40,878 bases of DNA from an uncultured Oscillospiraceae bacterium (lineage in GTDB: Bacteria > Bacillota > Clostridia > Oscillospirales > Oscillospiraceae): NCBI GenBank assembly GCA_900764755.1, contig CAAFPE010000110.1, positions 1-40,878 on the forward strand, in the 5' to 3' direction. Made by a program: the position numbers and the translations under genes. The notes beneath the pieces are model-generated. The model was not told the origin of the DNA. It was given only the letters and a program-made list of their open reading frames with translations, and did no database searches. Positions 1 to 6,369 of the stretch are shown here, one piece after another (the first letter of the stretch is position 1; the number at the start of each line of letters is the position of its first letter).

Positions 1-6
1 CCGACG

Positions 7-93
7 TGGTGCGCGAGGCGGGGGTCGAACCCGCACGCCCTTGCGAGCACTGGCACCTGAAGCCAGCGAGTCTACCAATTCCACCACTCGCGC
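7..93 (-). tRNA. tRNA-Leu (anticodon CAG)
   Basis: On the minus strand the cloverleaf folds with a 7-bp acceptor stem (GCGCGAG/CTCGCGC), a long class II variable arm typical of Leu/Ser tRNAs, a T arm with GGTTCGACCCC, and a CCA tail encoded at 9-7. The anticodon loop TTCAGGT sits between CTGGC and GCCAG and places CAG at 59-57, reading CUG codons. CUG is very frequent in the neighbouring GC-rich genes. A good promoter lies directly upstream (131-159). Confidence 0.97.
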
Positions 94-130
94 AAGTGGT
101 TAAATGGCGCTGTTCCTTAGCGCGATGATT

Positions 131-159
131 ATGTTACCATAGCGATGGCCAGATGTCAA
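131..159 (-). promoter_or_regulatory. Sigma-A promoter for tRNA-Leu
   Basis: Reading the minus strand, TTGACA (159-154), a 17-bp spacer and TAACAT (136-131) lie about 40 bp upstream of the tRNA 5' end. The -35 matches consensus fully and the -10 in four of six bases. Confidence 0.75.
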
Positions 160-215
160 CCTTTTTTTGACGTTTTGTCCGCACAAATTCTGTCTGCCCA
201 TTTTTCAGAAACTAC

Positions 216-244
216 TTGCAACTTTTGCCTGTCTGTGCTATACT
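216..244 (+). promoter_or_regulatory. Sigma-A promoter for rpsB-tsf
   Basis: TTGCAA (216-221), a 17-bp spacer and TATACT (239-244), with an extended -10 TG at 236-237. It leaves a leader of about 110 nt before rpsB. In the leader, CCGCC and GGCGG could pair around an inner CCGG-AAAGATTTTTT-CGG hairpin. Ribosomal protein leaders are often autoregulatory, but I do not recognise a known S2 leader family here. Confidence 0.75.
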
Positions 245-362
245 ACCAGGGCATTATGCCTGGGAACGCTGATTTTCCGCCCAGTGCCGGAAAGATTTTT
301 TCGGTTGGCGGGGGATATGAAGCGCCCAGAAAGATCAAACTGAATTTTAGGAGGAAACAATC

Positions 363-1088
363 ATGGCAGTCGTATCTATGAAGCAGCTGCTGGAGGCCGG
401 CGTTCACTTCGGCCACCAGACCCGTCGGTGGAACCCCAAGATGGCCACCTACATTTATACCGAGCGCAACGGGATCTATATCATCGACCTGCAGAAGACC
501 GTGAAGAAGCTGGAGGAGGCCTATAACTTCGTCCGCTCCCTGGGTGAGAAGGGTGAGACCATCCTCTTCGTCGGCACCAAGAAGCAGGCTCAGGAGGCCA
601 TCAAGGAAGAGGCTTCCCGTGTTGGTATGTACTATGTGAATGCCCGCTGGCTGGGCGGTATGCTCACCAACTTCAAGACCATGCGCGGCCGTGTGGACCG
701 TCTGAACCAGCTCAAGCGTATGCAGGAGGACGGCACCTTTGATATGCTTCCCAAGAAGGAAGTTATGAAGCACATGGGCGAGATCGCCAAGCTGGAGAAG
801 TACCTGGGCGGCGTCACCGAGATGAAGAAGCTCCCCGGCGCCCTGTTCGTGGTGGACCCCCGCAAGGAGCGCAACGCCATCAACGAGGCCCGCAAGCTGC
901 ACATCCCCATCGTCGCCATCGTGGACACCAACTGTGATCCGGATGAGATCGACTATGTCATCCCCGGCAACGATGACGCCATCCGCGCCATCAAGCTGAT
1001 CTCCGGTGTGATGGCCAACGCCATCCAGGAGGGCAAGCAGGGCCAGGATGAGGCCCCCGCCGCTGAGGCTGAGGCCGCCGCCCAGTAA
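363..1088 (+). CDS. rpsB: 30S ribosomal protein S2
   Basis: 241-aa protein matching bacterial S2 along its length. The start MAVVSMKQLLEAGVHFGHQT is the classic S2 N-terminus, and KMATYIYTERNGIYIIDLQK, FVGTKKQAQE and PRWL-like NARWLGGMLTNF motifs follow. The C-terminus ends in an Ala/Glu-rich tail. S2 binds 16S rRNA on the small subunit and is needed for S1 recruitment and initiation in many bacteria. The start is fixed by AGGAGG at 349-354 with 8 bp spacing. It is followed by tsf, the usual rpsB-tsf order, and a strong hairpin separates the two genes. Confidence 0.98.
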   Translation: MAVVSMKQLLEAGVHFGHQTRRWNPKMATYIYTERNGIYIIDLQKTVKKLEEAYNFVRSLGEKGETILFVGTKKQAQEAIKEEASRVGMYYVNARWLGGMLTNFKTMRGRVDRLNQLKRMQEDGTFDMLPKKEVMKHMGEIAKLEKYLGGVTEMKKLPGALFVVDPRKERNAINEARKLHIPIVAIVDTNCDPDEIDYVIPGNDDAIRAIKLISGVMANAIQEGKQGQDEAPAAEAEAAAQ

Positions 1089-1107
1089 GATTCGACCCGC
1101 TTTCTGA

Positions 1108-1136
1108 AAGCGCCCGCCGAAGGGCGGGCGCTTTTT
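1108..1136 (+). terminator. Intercistronic terminator/attenuator between rpsB and tsf
   Basis: Ten-bp GC stem AGCGCCCGCC (1109-1118) with GGCGGGCGCT (1123-1132), 4-nt loop, then a short T run. I see no convincing separate promoter for tsf in the remaining 70 bp, so this probably terminates only part of the transcripts and sets the S2:EF-Ts ratio. Confidence 0.8.
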
Positions 1137-1205
1137 GAAAAATTTGATTCTGGCTCCCGCCATGTGCGGGCGTCATTTACTACGATTATATGGAGGTAAT
1201 GCACC

Positions 1206-2126
1206 ATGGCGATTACTGCTAAGGACGTACAGAAGCTGCGCGAGATGACCGGCGTCGGCATGATGGACTGCAAGAAGGCTCTCACCGAGGCCGAGGGCGA
1301 TTTCGACAAGGCCATCGAGTGGCTGCGTGAGAAGGGCCTGGCTGCCCAGACCAAGAAGGCCGGCAAGGTGGCTGCCGAGGGCGTGTCCTACGCCATCGTG
1401 GCCGACAACGGCGTGGGCGTGGTCATCGAGGTCAACTCCCAGACCGACTTTGTTGCGAAGAACGAGGTGTTCCAGGACTTCGTCAAGACCCTGGCCAGCA
1501 TTGTGGCCAACGAGGATCCCGCCGATGTGGAGGCTCTGAAGGCCTGCACCTACCCTGGCACCGACCGCACTGTGGCCGATGTCACTGCTGACAAGGTTCT
1601 GGCCATCGGTGAGAACATCCAGATCCGCCGCTTTGTCCGCTATGCTGAGGGTGTGAATGTCCCCTATATCCACATGGGCGGCAAGATCGGCGTGCTGGTC
1701 AACCTGGCCGTTGAGGGCATCGAGGCCGACAAGGTCGTCGAGCTGGGCAAGGATGTGGCCATGCAGATCGCGGCCATGAACCCCGCTTTCCTGGACAAAT
1801 CCGACGTTTCCCAGGAGACTCTGGACAAGGAGAAGGAGATCCAGCTGGCCATGATGGCCAACGATCCCAAGATGGCCGCCAAGCCTGAGAAGGTCAAGGA
1901 AGGCATCGTGATGGGCAAGCTGGGCAAGTACTACGAGGAGAACTGCCTGCTGCAGCAGGCCTTCGTTAAGGAGAACAAGGTCTCCGTGGAGAAGCACGTG
2001 GCCGCTGTTGCCAAGGAGCTGGGCGGTAAGATCACCGTCAAGGCCTTCACCCGCTTCGCCACCGGCGAGGGCATCGAGAAGAAGGAGGACGACTTCGCTG
2101 CCGAGGTCGCCAGCATGATCCACTGA
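1206..2126 (+). CDS. tsf: Translation elongation factor Ts
   Basis: 306-aa protein of full EF-Ts length. It has the N-terminal UBA-like domain with the signature KLREMTGVGMMDCKKAL (residues about 10-28) and then the two dimerisation/core subdomains, including the TDFVAKNE motif that contacts EF-Tu. It is the guanine nucleotide exchange factor for EF-Tu in the cytosol. GGAGGT at 1192-1197 precedes ATG with 8 bp spacing. It forms an operon with rpsB and ends at a strong terminator. Confidence 0.98.
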   Translation: MAITAKDVQKLREMTGVGMMDCKKALTEAEGDFDKAIEWLREKGLAAQTKKAGKVAAEGVSYAIVADNGVGVVIEVNSQTDFVAKNEVFQDFVKTLASIVANEDPADVEALKACTYPGTDRTVADVTADKVLAIGENIQIRRFVRYAEGVNVPYIHMGGKIGVLVNLAVEGIEADKVVELGKDVAMQIAAMNPAFLDKSDVSQETLDKEKEIQLAMMANDPKMAAKPEKVKEGIVMGKLGKYYEENCLLQQAFVKENKVSVEKHVAAVAKELGGKITVKAFTRFATGEGIEKKEDDFAAEVASMIH

Positions 2127-2180
2127 TCTTCTTGCGTTTGTCCATTTGAAATAAGACCATTGTCACTGAAAAATGACCCG

Positions 2181-2219
2181 AAAAGGGCCCGAGGAAAATT
2201 TTCCTCGGGCTCTTTTTTT
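2181..2219 (+). terminator. Rho-independent terminator after tsf
   Basis: GCCCGAGGAAAA (2187-2198) pairs directly with TTTTCCTCGGGC (2199-2210), extended by flanking A/T pairs, and is followed by a run of seven T. Confidence 0.93.
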
Positions 2220-2326
2220 GTTTGATTTTATGATGTAAACCCGGATTTGAAAGAGGTTGAGGGCCTTTTTCGCCGGGTTTTTGTTGTTTTAAGGAAAGCC
2301 TTAGAGTCCCGGCTTGGCGGCAGGCT

Positions 2327-2356
2327 TTGACCTGTTCCACCGGGTTTTAGTATTGT
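2327..2356 (+). promoter_or_regulatory. Possible promoter for the serine recombinase
   Basis: TTGACC (2327-2332), 18-bp spacer, TATTGT (2351-2356), about 50 bp upstream of the recombinase start. The match to sigma-A consensus is fair only. Confidence 0.45.
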
Positions 2357-2406
2357 TTGAGGCAGGGCTGGAGCCGCTATCATCATGCTCAAGGAGGATG
2401 GGGAAA

Positions 2407-3006
2407 ATGATCTGTGGATATATACGGGTATCTGCAAAGGACCAGAATGAAGCCAGGCAGCTGCTGGCGATGCGGGAATTTGGCGTGCCAGACGAGCAGA
2501 TCGTGGTGGAAAAATGCTCCGGGAAGGACTTCCGGAGGCCGTGCTATCAGGAACTGTCAAAAAAACTGTGCCCTGGCGATGTGCTGGTCATCAAGAGCAT
2601 CGACCGCCTGGGAAGGAATTATGAGGACATTCTGGAGCAGTGGCGTGTGCTGACCAAGGAGAAAGGCGTGGACATTGTGGTGCTGGATATGCCTCTGCTG
2701 GATACCCGGCGGGGCAGGGATCTGATGGGCGCCTTCCTCAGCGACATTGTGCTCCAGGTGCTCTCCTTTGTGGCGGAGAACGAGCGCAGCAGCATCCGCC
2801 AGCGGCAGGCGGAGGGGATCGAGGCCGCCAGAAAGCGCGGGGCCCATCTTGGGCGGCGGCAGCTTCCGATGCCGGAGGGCTTTGCGGAACTCGCCCAGGC
2901 GTGGCGGAACGGAGAGGTTTCTTCCCGGTTCGCTGCCGGGCAGCTGCGGATCTCGCATCAGACCTTCCTGCGCAGGGCAAAGGAGTGCTGCATCAAGCGC
3001 GTGTAA
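2407..3006 (+). CDS. Serine recombinase of the Hin/Pin DNA-invertase type
   Basis: 199-aa small serine recombinase. The N-terminal resolvase/invertase catalytic domain (about 1-145) begins MICGYIRVSAKDQ with the nucleophile Ser9 next to Arg7. The active-site pair Arg67/Arg70 lies in SIDRLGRNYEDI, and the dimer-interface helix contains AENERSSIRQRQAEGIEAAR. The C-terminal 50 residues form a helix-turn-helix (about 158-192), so the domain order is catalytic then HTH as in Hin/Gin and unlike IS607 TnpA. ATG 2407 is chosen because AAGGAGG at 2391-2397 has 9 bp spacing and the protein then starts at the catalytic strand. Family members invert or resolve DNA between short palindromic sites. Two such 26-bp sites lie just downstream (3080-3105, 3206-3231), so its likely job is inverting the promoter segment between them. 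That substrate assignment is inference. Confidence 0.9.
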   Translation: MICGYIRVSAKDQNEARQLLAMREFGVPDEQIVVEKCSGKDFRRPCYQELSKKLCPGDVLVIKSIDRLGRNYEDILEQWRVLTKEKGVDIVVLDMPLLDTRRGRDLMGAFLSDIVLQVLSFVAENERSSIRQRQAEGIEAARKRGAHLGRRQLPMPEGFAELAQAWRNGEVSSRFAAGQLRISHQTFLRRAKECCIKRV

Positions 3007-3012
3007 CAGACA

Positions 3013-3067
3013 GGAAAAAACAGCCGGGTCTCTGCGTTCCGCAGAGGCCCGGCTGTTCCTGTTTTTT
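3013..3067. terminator. Bidirectional terminator between recombinase and invertible segment
   Basis: Eighteen-pair stem (3019-3036 with 3040-3057, one G-T wobble) and a TTC loop. It is followed by TTTTTT on the plus strand (3062-3067) and by a T run on the minus strand (A run 3015-3020). It ends the recombinase transcript. It would also stop leftward transcription from the promoter at 3144-3170 in its present orientation. Confidence 0.9.
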
Positions 3068-3079
3068 AAGCAAAAAAGC

Positions 3080-3105
3080 GGTCCAAAAGGTGTACCTTTT
3101 GGACC
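3080..3105. repeat. 26-bp recombination-like site, left (hix-like)
   Basis: Perfect palindrome apart from a 2-bp core: half-site GGTCCAAAAGGT (3080-3091), core GT (3092-3093), half-site ACCTTTTGGACC (3094-3105). The layout of two 12-bp half-sites around a central dinucleotide is that of hix/gix crossover sites of serine invertases. The site matches the reverse complement of the right site (3206-3231) at 23 of 26 positions, core included. Confidence 0.75.
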
Positions 3106-3217
3106 AAGACCGCAGCGGTCATGCCACTGACTGTTCAATACTGTTATCGTCCGATTTTCCGTAAAGTTAAGCGCATCCCTCCAAATTTTTTACTTTCAGG
3201 AATATGTTCCAAAAGGT
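3094..3217. other. Candidate invertible promoter segment (OFF orientation)
   Basis: This is the DNA between the cores of two inverted 26-bp sites, with core-to-core distance of 126 bp. It contains no gene but carries a sigma-28-like promoter on the minus strand. No promoter pointing right toward the TnpB-like gene is visible in the present orientation. Inversion would turn the sigma-28 promoter toward 3275-6321. The size is comparable to known small phase-variation switches of Clostridia. That it inverts is inference from site architecture and the adjacent recombinase. Confidence 0.65.
3144..3170 (-). promoter_or_regulatory. Sigma-28 (FliA/SigD)-type promoter inside the switch
   Basis: On the minus strand the -35 TTAACTTT (3170-3163), an 11-bp spacer and the -10 GACGATAA (3151-3144) compare with the sigma-28 consensus TAAAGTTT-N11-GCCGATAA at 6/8 and 7/8 positions with exact spacing. 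Flagellin genes are the usual targets of this sigma factor, and a flagellin lies 1.7 kb to the right. As sequenced, the promoter fires leftward into the terminator at 3013-3067. Confidence 0.65.
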
Positions 3218-3231
3218 ACACCTTTGGGAAC
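3206..3231. repeat. 26-bp recombination-like site, right (hix-like)
   Basis: Half-site GTTCCAAAAGGT (3206-3217), core AC (3218-3219), half-site ACCTTTGGGAAC (3220-3231), palindromic with one mismatch. The core AC is the reverse complement of the left core GT. The two sites are therefore in inverted orientation, the arrangement that yields inversion rather than deletion in the Hin/Gin mechanism. Confidence 0.75.
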
Positions 3232-3274
3232 AAGGCTGCGGGCCGGTGGGCAGGCATGGGGAGGGATGGACGTT

Positions 3275-4441
3275 ATGGAGCAGAGCAGGCAGGATGGCCA
3301 TTCCGGACCGGAGCGAGCCACCCAGTACAACACCATCAAGGTTCGGCTCTGCCCCACGCCGGAGCAGGAGGAGCTGTTCCAAAAGACCTTTGGCTGCTGC
3401 CGGTATATCTGGAACCGGATGCTTGCCGACCATGAGCGTTTTTATGAGGAGACCGACGCCCACTTTATCCCCACCCCGGCCAAGTATAAGAAGGAAGCCC
3501 CATTTCTCAAGGAAGTGGACAACCAGGCGCTGACCCAGGAGTACAACAAGCTTTCCCAGGCGTTCCGCAATTTTTTCCGCAATCCGGCGGCCTTCGGCTA
3601 TCCCAGATTCAAGCGGAAAAAGGATGACCGGGACAGCTTTACCGCCTGCAACCATGTGATGGGCACAAGCGCCACCATCTATACCACCCGAGATGCCCTC
3701 CGCATGACCAAGGCCGGACTGATCCGGGCCAAGTTCCCCCGCCGGCCCCGCAGCGGCTGGCGGCTGACCAGGGTGACGGTGGAGCGCACCAAGACCGGGA
3801 AGTATTATGGATACCTGCTCTACGCCTGTCCCACGCGCCGGCCGGAGCCGGTAGCCCCCACAGCGAAGGGAACCATCGGCCTGAAATATTCCATCGCACA
3901 CTTTTATGTGACGGACCACGGCGGCACCGCCGATCCGCCCAGATGGCTGCGGCAGTCCCGGGAAAAGCTGGCCGCCACCCAGAGGAAGCTGAGCCGGGCC
4001 CAGCCGGGCTCCCGGAACTATCAGGAGTTGGTGCAGAAATACCGCCTGCTCCATGAGCACATCGCCAACCAGAGACGCGACTTCCTCCATAAGGAGTCCC
4101 GGCGGATAGCCAACGCCTGGGACGCAGTCTGCATCCGGGACGACTCTCTCCGGGCGGTCTCCGGTCAGCTGGGCGGCAGTGCGGTCCAGGACGCTGGCTT
4201 CGGGATGTTCCGGGAGATGCTCCGCTATAAGCTGGAGCGGCAGGGCAAGCAGCTGCTGGAGGTGGACCGTCTCTCCCCCACCACGAAGGCCTGCTCCGCC
4301 TGCGGCGCGGTCAACGAGACACTTTCCCCCAGGGCCCGCCGCTGGGTCTGTCCCGTGTGCGGGGCGGAGCACAGGCGGGGCGTGAACGCCGCCATCAACA
4401 TCAAGGCCCAGGGGCTGATGAAGGATCAGGCGGCCTGCTGA
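3275..4441 (+). CDS. tldR: Nuclease-dead TnpB homologue (TldR-like RNA-guided repressor)
   Basis: 388-aa IS200/IS605 OrfB/TnpB-family protein. The N-terminal OrfB helix-turn-helix part (NTIKVRLCPTPEQEELFQKT, then CCRYIWN) and the RuvC-fold half are present, as is an intact four-Cys zinc finger (CSACG at 340-344, CPVCG at 359-363). The RuvC acids are not: IGLKYS has Lys204 where active TnpBs have Asp (GLDYS/GIDLG), VCIRDD has Arg288 for the Glu of VxIEDL, and HRRGVNAAINI has Gly369 for the Asp of HDRDxNAA. Active TnpB is an omega-RNA-guided nuclease. Published TldRs are RuvC-dead TnpBs that bind guide RNA and repress promoters, including flagellin promoters. The reading frame is otherwise intact, arguing for a selected binding function. 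ATG 3275 follows GGGAGG (3259-3264); in-frame ATGs at 3224 and 3266 are less well placed. The gene is followed by a candidate guide RNA and flagellin. Confidence 0.8.
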   Translation: MEQSRQDGHSGPERATQYNTIKVRLCPTPEQEELFQKTFGCCRYIWNRMLADHERFYEETDAHFIPTPAKYKKEAPFLKEVDNQALTQEYNKLSQAFRNFFRNPAAFGYPRFKRKKDDRDSFTACNHVMGTSATIYTTRDALRMTKAGLIRAKFPRRPRSGWRLTRVTVERTKTGKYYGYLLYACPTRRPEPVAPTAKGTIGLKYSIAHFYVTDHGGTADPPRWLRQSREKLAATQRKLSRAQPGSRNYQELVQKYRLLHEHIANQRRDFLHKESRRIANAWDAVCIRDDSLRAVSGQLGGSAVQDAGFGMFREMLRYKLERQGKQLLEVDRLSPTTKACSACGAVNETLSPRARRWVCPVCGAEHRRGVNAAINIKAQGLMKDQAAC

Positions 4442-4660
4442 GCGCCATCTGACACAAGATCATTCTGCCGGTGGGAACGCCGGTGCAGGCCCATGCTCCC
4501 CGTCCGGGAGCGTTGAGCGGAGCGGCACAGCCCGATGCCGCCGCGCTCAGCGTTCTCCGATTGTGGGAGACCGTTGGGAAACGAGAGGCCGCCTCCCCCG
4601 AACGGGGGCCGCGCCCGAAGCCCGGTGAAACGGGCGTTCCAAATATTATGACGATGAGAC
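4442..4660 (+). ncRNA. Candidate omega-RNA-like guide RNA of the TnpB/TldR protein
   Basis: Immediately after the stop codon lies a dense series of hairpins of the kind found at TnpB 3' ends: CTGC/GCAG closing CGGTG-GGAA-CGCCG (4465-4488); GCTCCC/GGGAGC (4495-4511); TGAGCG/CGCTCA enclosing GCGGCA/TGCCGC (4514-4549); TCTCC/GGAGA (4554-4570); CCCCC-GAAC-GGGGG (4595-4608); and a terminal hairpin GAAGCCCG-GTGAAA-CGGGC-GTTC (4617-4639). GAAGC...GTTC hairpins commonly end the scaffold, so the guide should begin at about 4640-4641: AAATATTATGACGATGAGAC. None of the hairpins has a T tract, so transcription can run on into flagellin. Boundaries are estimates. Confidence 0.6.
4641..4660 (+). promoter_or_regulatory. 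Predicted guide segment
   Basis: The 20 nt after the last scaffold hairpin read AAATATTATGACGATGAGAC. They contain GACGATGA, which differs at one base from the -10 GACGATAA of the promoter in the switch and at two from the sigma-28 consensus GCCGATAA. The seed-proximal bases (AAATATTAT) do not match that promoter, and I found no full match elsewhere in the window. A target at another flagellin promoter is predicted, not shown. Confidence 0.45.
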
Positions 4661-4672
4661 CCATTTGTTTGG

Positions 4673-4700
4673 TTTCACCCGGTCGACGGGCCGGTTGAAA
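4673..4700 (+). other. Hairpin in the leader between guide and flagellin
   Basis: TTTCA (4673-4677) pairs with TGAAA (4696-4700) and CCGG (4679-4682) with CCGG (4691-4694), with one mismatched position and an 8-nt loop. There is no T tract, so it does not look like a terminator. No sigma-28 or convincing sigma-A promoter for flagellin is visible between 4661 and 4848. Confidence 0.5.
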
Positions 4701-4775
4701 TAGATCCACGCGCAGAGCGGCATGATCTGCCAAAGGCCACGGCGGACCATGCGGAACTGCAAGAACCAGGCTGAC

Positions 4776-4840
4776 GCAGAGGAAGGAATACCTCTGCATT
4801 GGGCAAAGCCCAAAACAATCATTTCTAATATGAAAGGAAG
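4776..4840 (+). promoter_or_regulatory. Flagellin leader with CsrA-like GGA sites
   Basis: Hairpin GCAGAGG (4776-4782)/CCTCTGC (4791-4797) displays AAGGA in its loop, the classic CsrA-binding presentation. A second hairpin TTGGGC-AAA-GCCCAA (4799-4813) follows. The Shine-Dalgarno AAAGGAAG (4833-4840) itself holds a GGA, 8 bp before the ATG. In Bacillus subtilis CsrA represses hag through one upstream loop GGA and one over the ribosome binding site, the same layout. CsrA control here is inference. Confidence 0.5.
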
Positions 4841-4848
4841 CAATTAGA

Positions 4849-6321
4849 ATGAGAATCCAACATAACATCATGGCCATGAACGCCTACCGCAACTTCGGCA
4901 ACAACACCTCCGCCCTGTCCAAGAATCTGGAGAAGCTGTCCTCCGGCTATAAGATCAACCGCGCCGGTGACGACGCCGCCGGTCTGGCCATCTCCGAGAA
5001 GATGCGCGCCCAGATCACCGGTCTGAAGGCCGCCCAGAAGAACGTCAAGGACGGCATCTCCCTGGTCAAGACCGCTGAGGGCGCCATGCAGGAGATCCAC
5101 GATATGCTCAACCGCATGGACTACCTGGCTACCCAGTCCGCCAACGGCACATACGACAACGAGGTGGACCGCGACAACCTCCAGAAGGAGGTCGAGTCCC
5201 TCAAGTCCGAGATCGACCGCATCTCCAAGTCCGCCAACTTCAACGGCCAGAAGCTGCTGGATGGTTCCCTGGATCAGCCTAAGGTGGACATCACTTCTGC
5301 TGACTTTGGCGGTGTAAAGACTCCCACTGTGACTCCCGCAACTGGCACGAAGTCTGAATTCACACCCGATGGTGCCACTACCGCCGGTACTGAGTACACA
5401 ATGAAGGTCGAGTATCTGGACGCCAACGGAAAATCCCACACCGTCGACGTGAAGTACAAGGGTGCCACAGCCGCAAAGGACAACGGTGCAGCCATGAAGG
5501 AGGCCCTGGCCGCCAACAGCGAGCTGTCCAGCGTCTTTGACATTGCGGTGGACGCCAACAGTGGTAAGATCACCATGACCTCCAAAGTGACCGGCGAGAA
5601 GGGAGCCAAGCTGGTCTCTTTCTCTTCTGGCGATAAGGCGCTGACAGGCAATGGGGTCGCTGTCACTAACGGCACTAAGGAGACCGTCAGCGTGGCTGCT
5701 GGTCAGGATATTGCTGTCGGTGACAGCCTGACCATCAACGGCAAGACCTACGAGTTTGTGGCTGACGCCAATGCGAAGGTCACGAAGGAAGGCGCCATTG
5801 CAGTTCTGGTCGGCGGTACCAATACGGCAACCGCTGCCAATCTGAACAAGGTCCTGGAGAGTGAAGGTATTACTGTTACTGAAAAGACAAATACCCTCAC
5901 CTTCTCCTCCATCAAGGACGGCGCCGCCATGAAGCTTCAGATCGGCGACACCAGCGCCGACTACGAGCAGCTGGACGTGACCATCGGCAACATGGACTCC
6001 GTCTCTCTGGGCATCGGCGACCTGAACATCGGCACCCCCGAGGGGGCCCACGCCGCCATCGACAAGATCAAGGCCGCCATCAACACCGTGTCCTCCACCC
6101 GCGGCGACCTGGGCGCCATCCAGAACCGCCTGGAGCACACCCAGAACAACCTGTCTGTGATGACTGAGAACATCCAGGATGCCGAGTCCACCATCCGCGA
6201 CACCGACGTTGCCGAGGAGATGATGGCCTACACCAAGAACAACATCCTGATCCAGTCCGCCCAGGCCATGCTGGCTCAGGCCAACCAGGTGCCCCAGGGC
6301 GTCCTGCAGCTGATGCAGTAA
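4849..6321 (+). CDS. fliC: Flagellin
   Basis: 490-aa flagellin. The conserved N-terminal D0/D1 region (about 1-140) begins MRIQHNIMAMNAYRNFG and contains the SSGYKINRAGDDAAGLAISE signature. The C-terminal D1/D0 region (about 400-490) contains TRGDLGAIQNRLEHTQNNL and ends in QSAQAMLAQANQVPQGVLQL plus MQ. Between them lies a variable, surface-exposed domain of about 250 residues (D2/D3) with less codon bias than the ends. There is no signal peptide, as expected for export through the flagellar type III apparatus. It lacks a recognisable promoter of its own and lies on the same strand, without a terminator, behind the TldR-like gene and guide RNA. It is therefore likely expressed from the switch promoter when that faces right. 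No other flagellar genes are in the window. Confidence 0.96.
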   Translation: MRIQHNIMAMNAYRNFGNNTSALSKNLEKLSSGYKINRAGDDAAGLAISEKMRAQITGLKAAQKNVKDGISLVKTAEGAMQEIHDMLNRMDYLATQSANGTYDNEVDRDNLQKEVESLKSEIDRISKSANFNGQKLLDGSLDQPKVDITSADFGGVKTPTVTPATGTKSEFTPDGATTAGTEYTMKVEYLDANGKSHTVDVKYKGATAAKDNGAAMKEALAANSELSSVFDIAVDANSGKITMTSKVTGEKGAKLVSFSSGDKALTGNGVAVTNGTKETVSVAAGQDIAVGDSLTINGKTYEFVADANAKVTKEGAIAVLVGGTNTATAANLNKVLESEGITVTEKTNTLTFSSIKDGAAMKLQIGDTSADYEQLDVTIGNMDSVSLGIGDLNIGTPEGAHAAIDKIKAAINTVSSTRGDLGAIQNRLEHTQNNLSVMTENIQDAESTIRDTDVAEEMMAYTKNNILIQSAQAMLAQANQVPQGVLQLMQ

Positions 6322-6369
6322 GCTCCCGGCGGCATAGACGCACCCAGCGCCTGATCCCGCTCCCTGTTC

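Noticed and set aside
243..1163. Long minus-strand open frame over rpsB, with similar antisense frames over tsf, flagellin, nrdD, the NhaC-like gene and others
   Set aside because: They are shadows of GC-rich genes with strong codon bias; products are low-complexity Leu/Val/Gly/His sequence and lack ribosome sites.
3376..3394. Third recombination-site-like string (GTTCCAAAAG then ACCTTTGG) inside the TldR-like gene
   Set aside because: It lacks the central four bases and spacing of the 26-bp sites and encodes the conserved LFQKTFG of TnpB proteins, so coding constraint explains it.
3275..4441. Active IS200/IS605 or IS607 insertion sequence (serine recombinase plus TnpB)
   Set aside because: The recombinase has catalytic-then-HTH order, unlike IS607 TnpA. 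The TnpB-like protein lacks all three catalytic acids, and I see no matching left end or target duplication.
4661..4848. A separate flagellin promoter such as TTGAAA near 4695 with CATGAT downstream
   Set aside because: Spacing is 20 bp and the -10 is poor; no sigma-28 -10 core is present.
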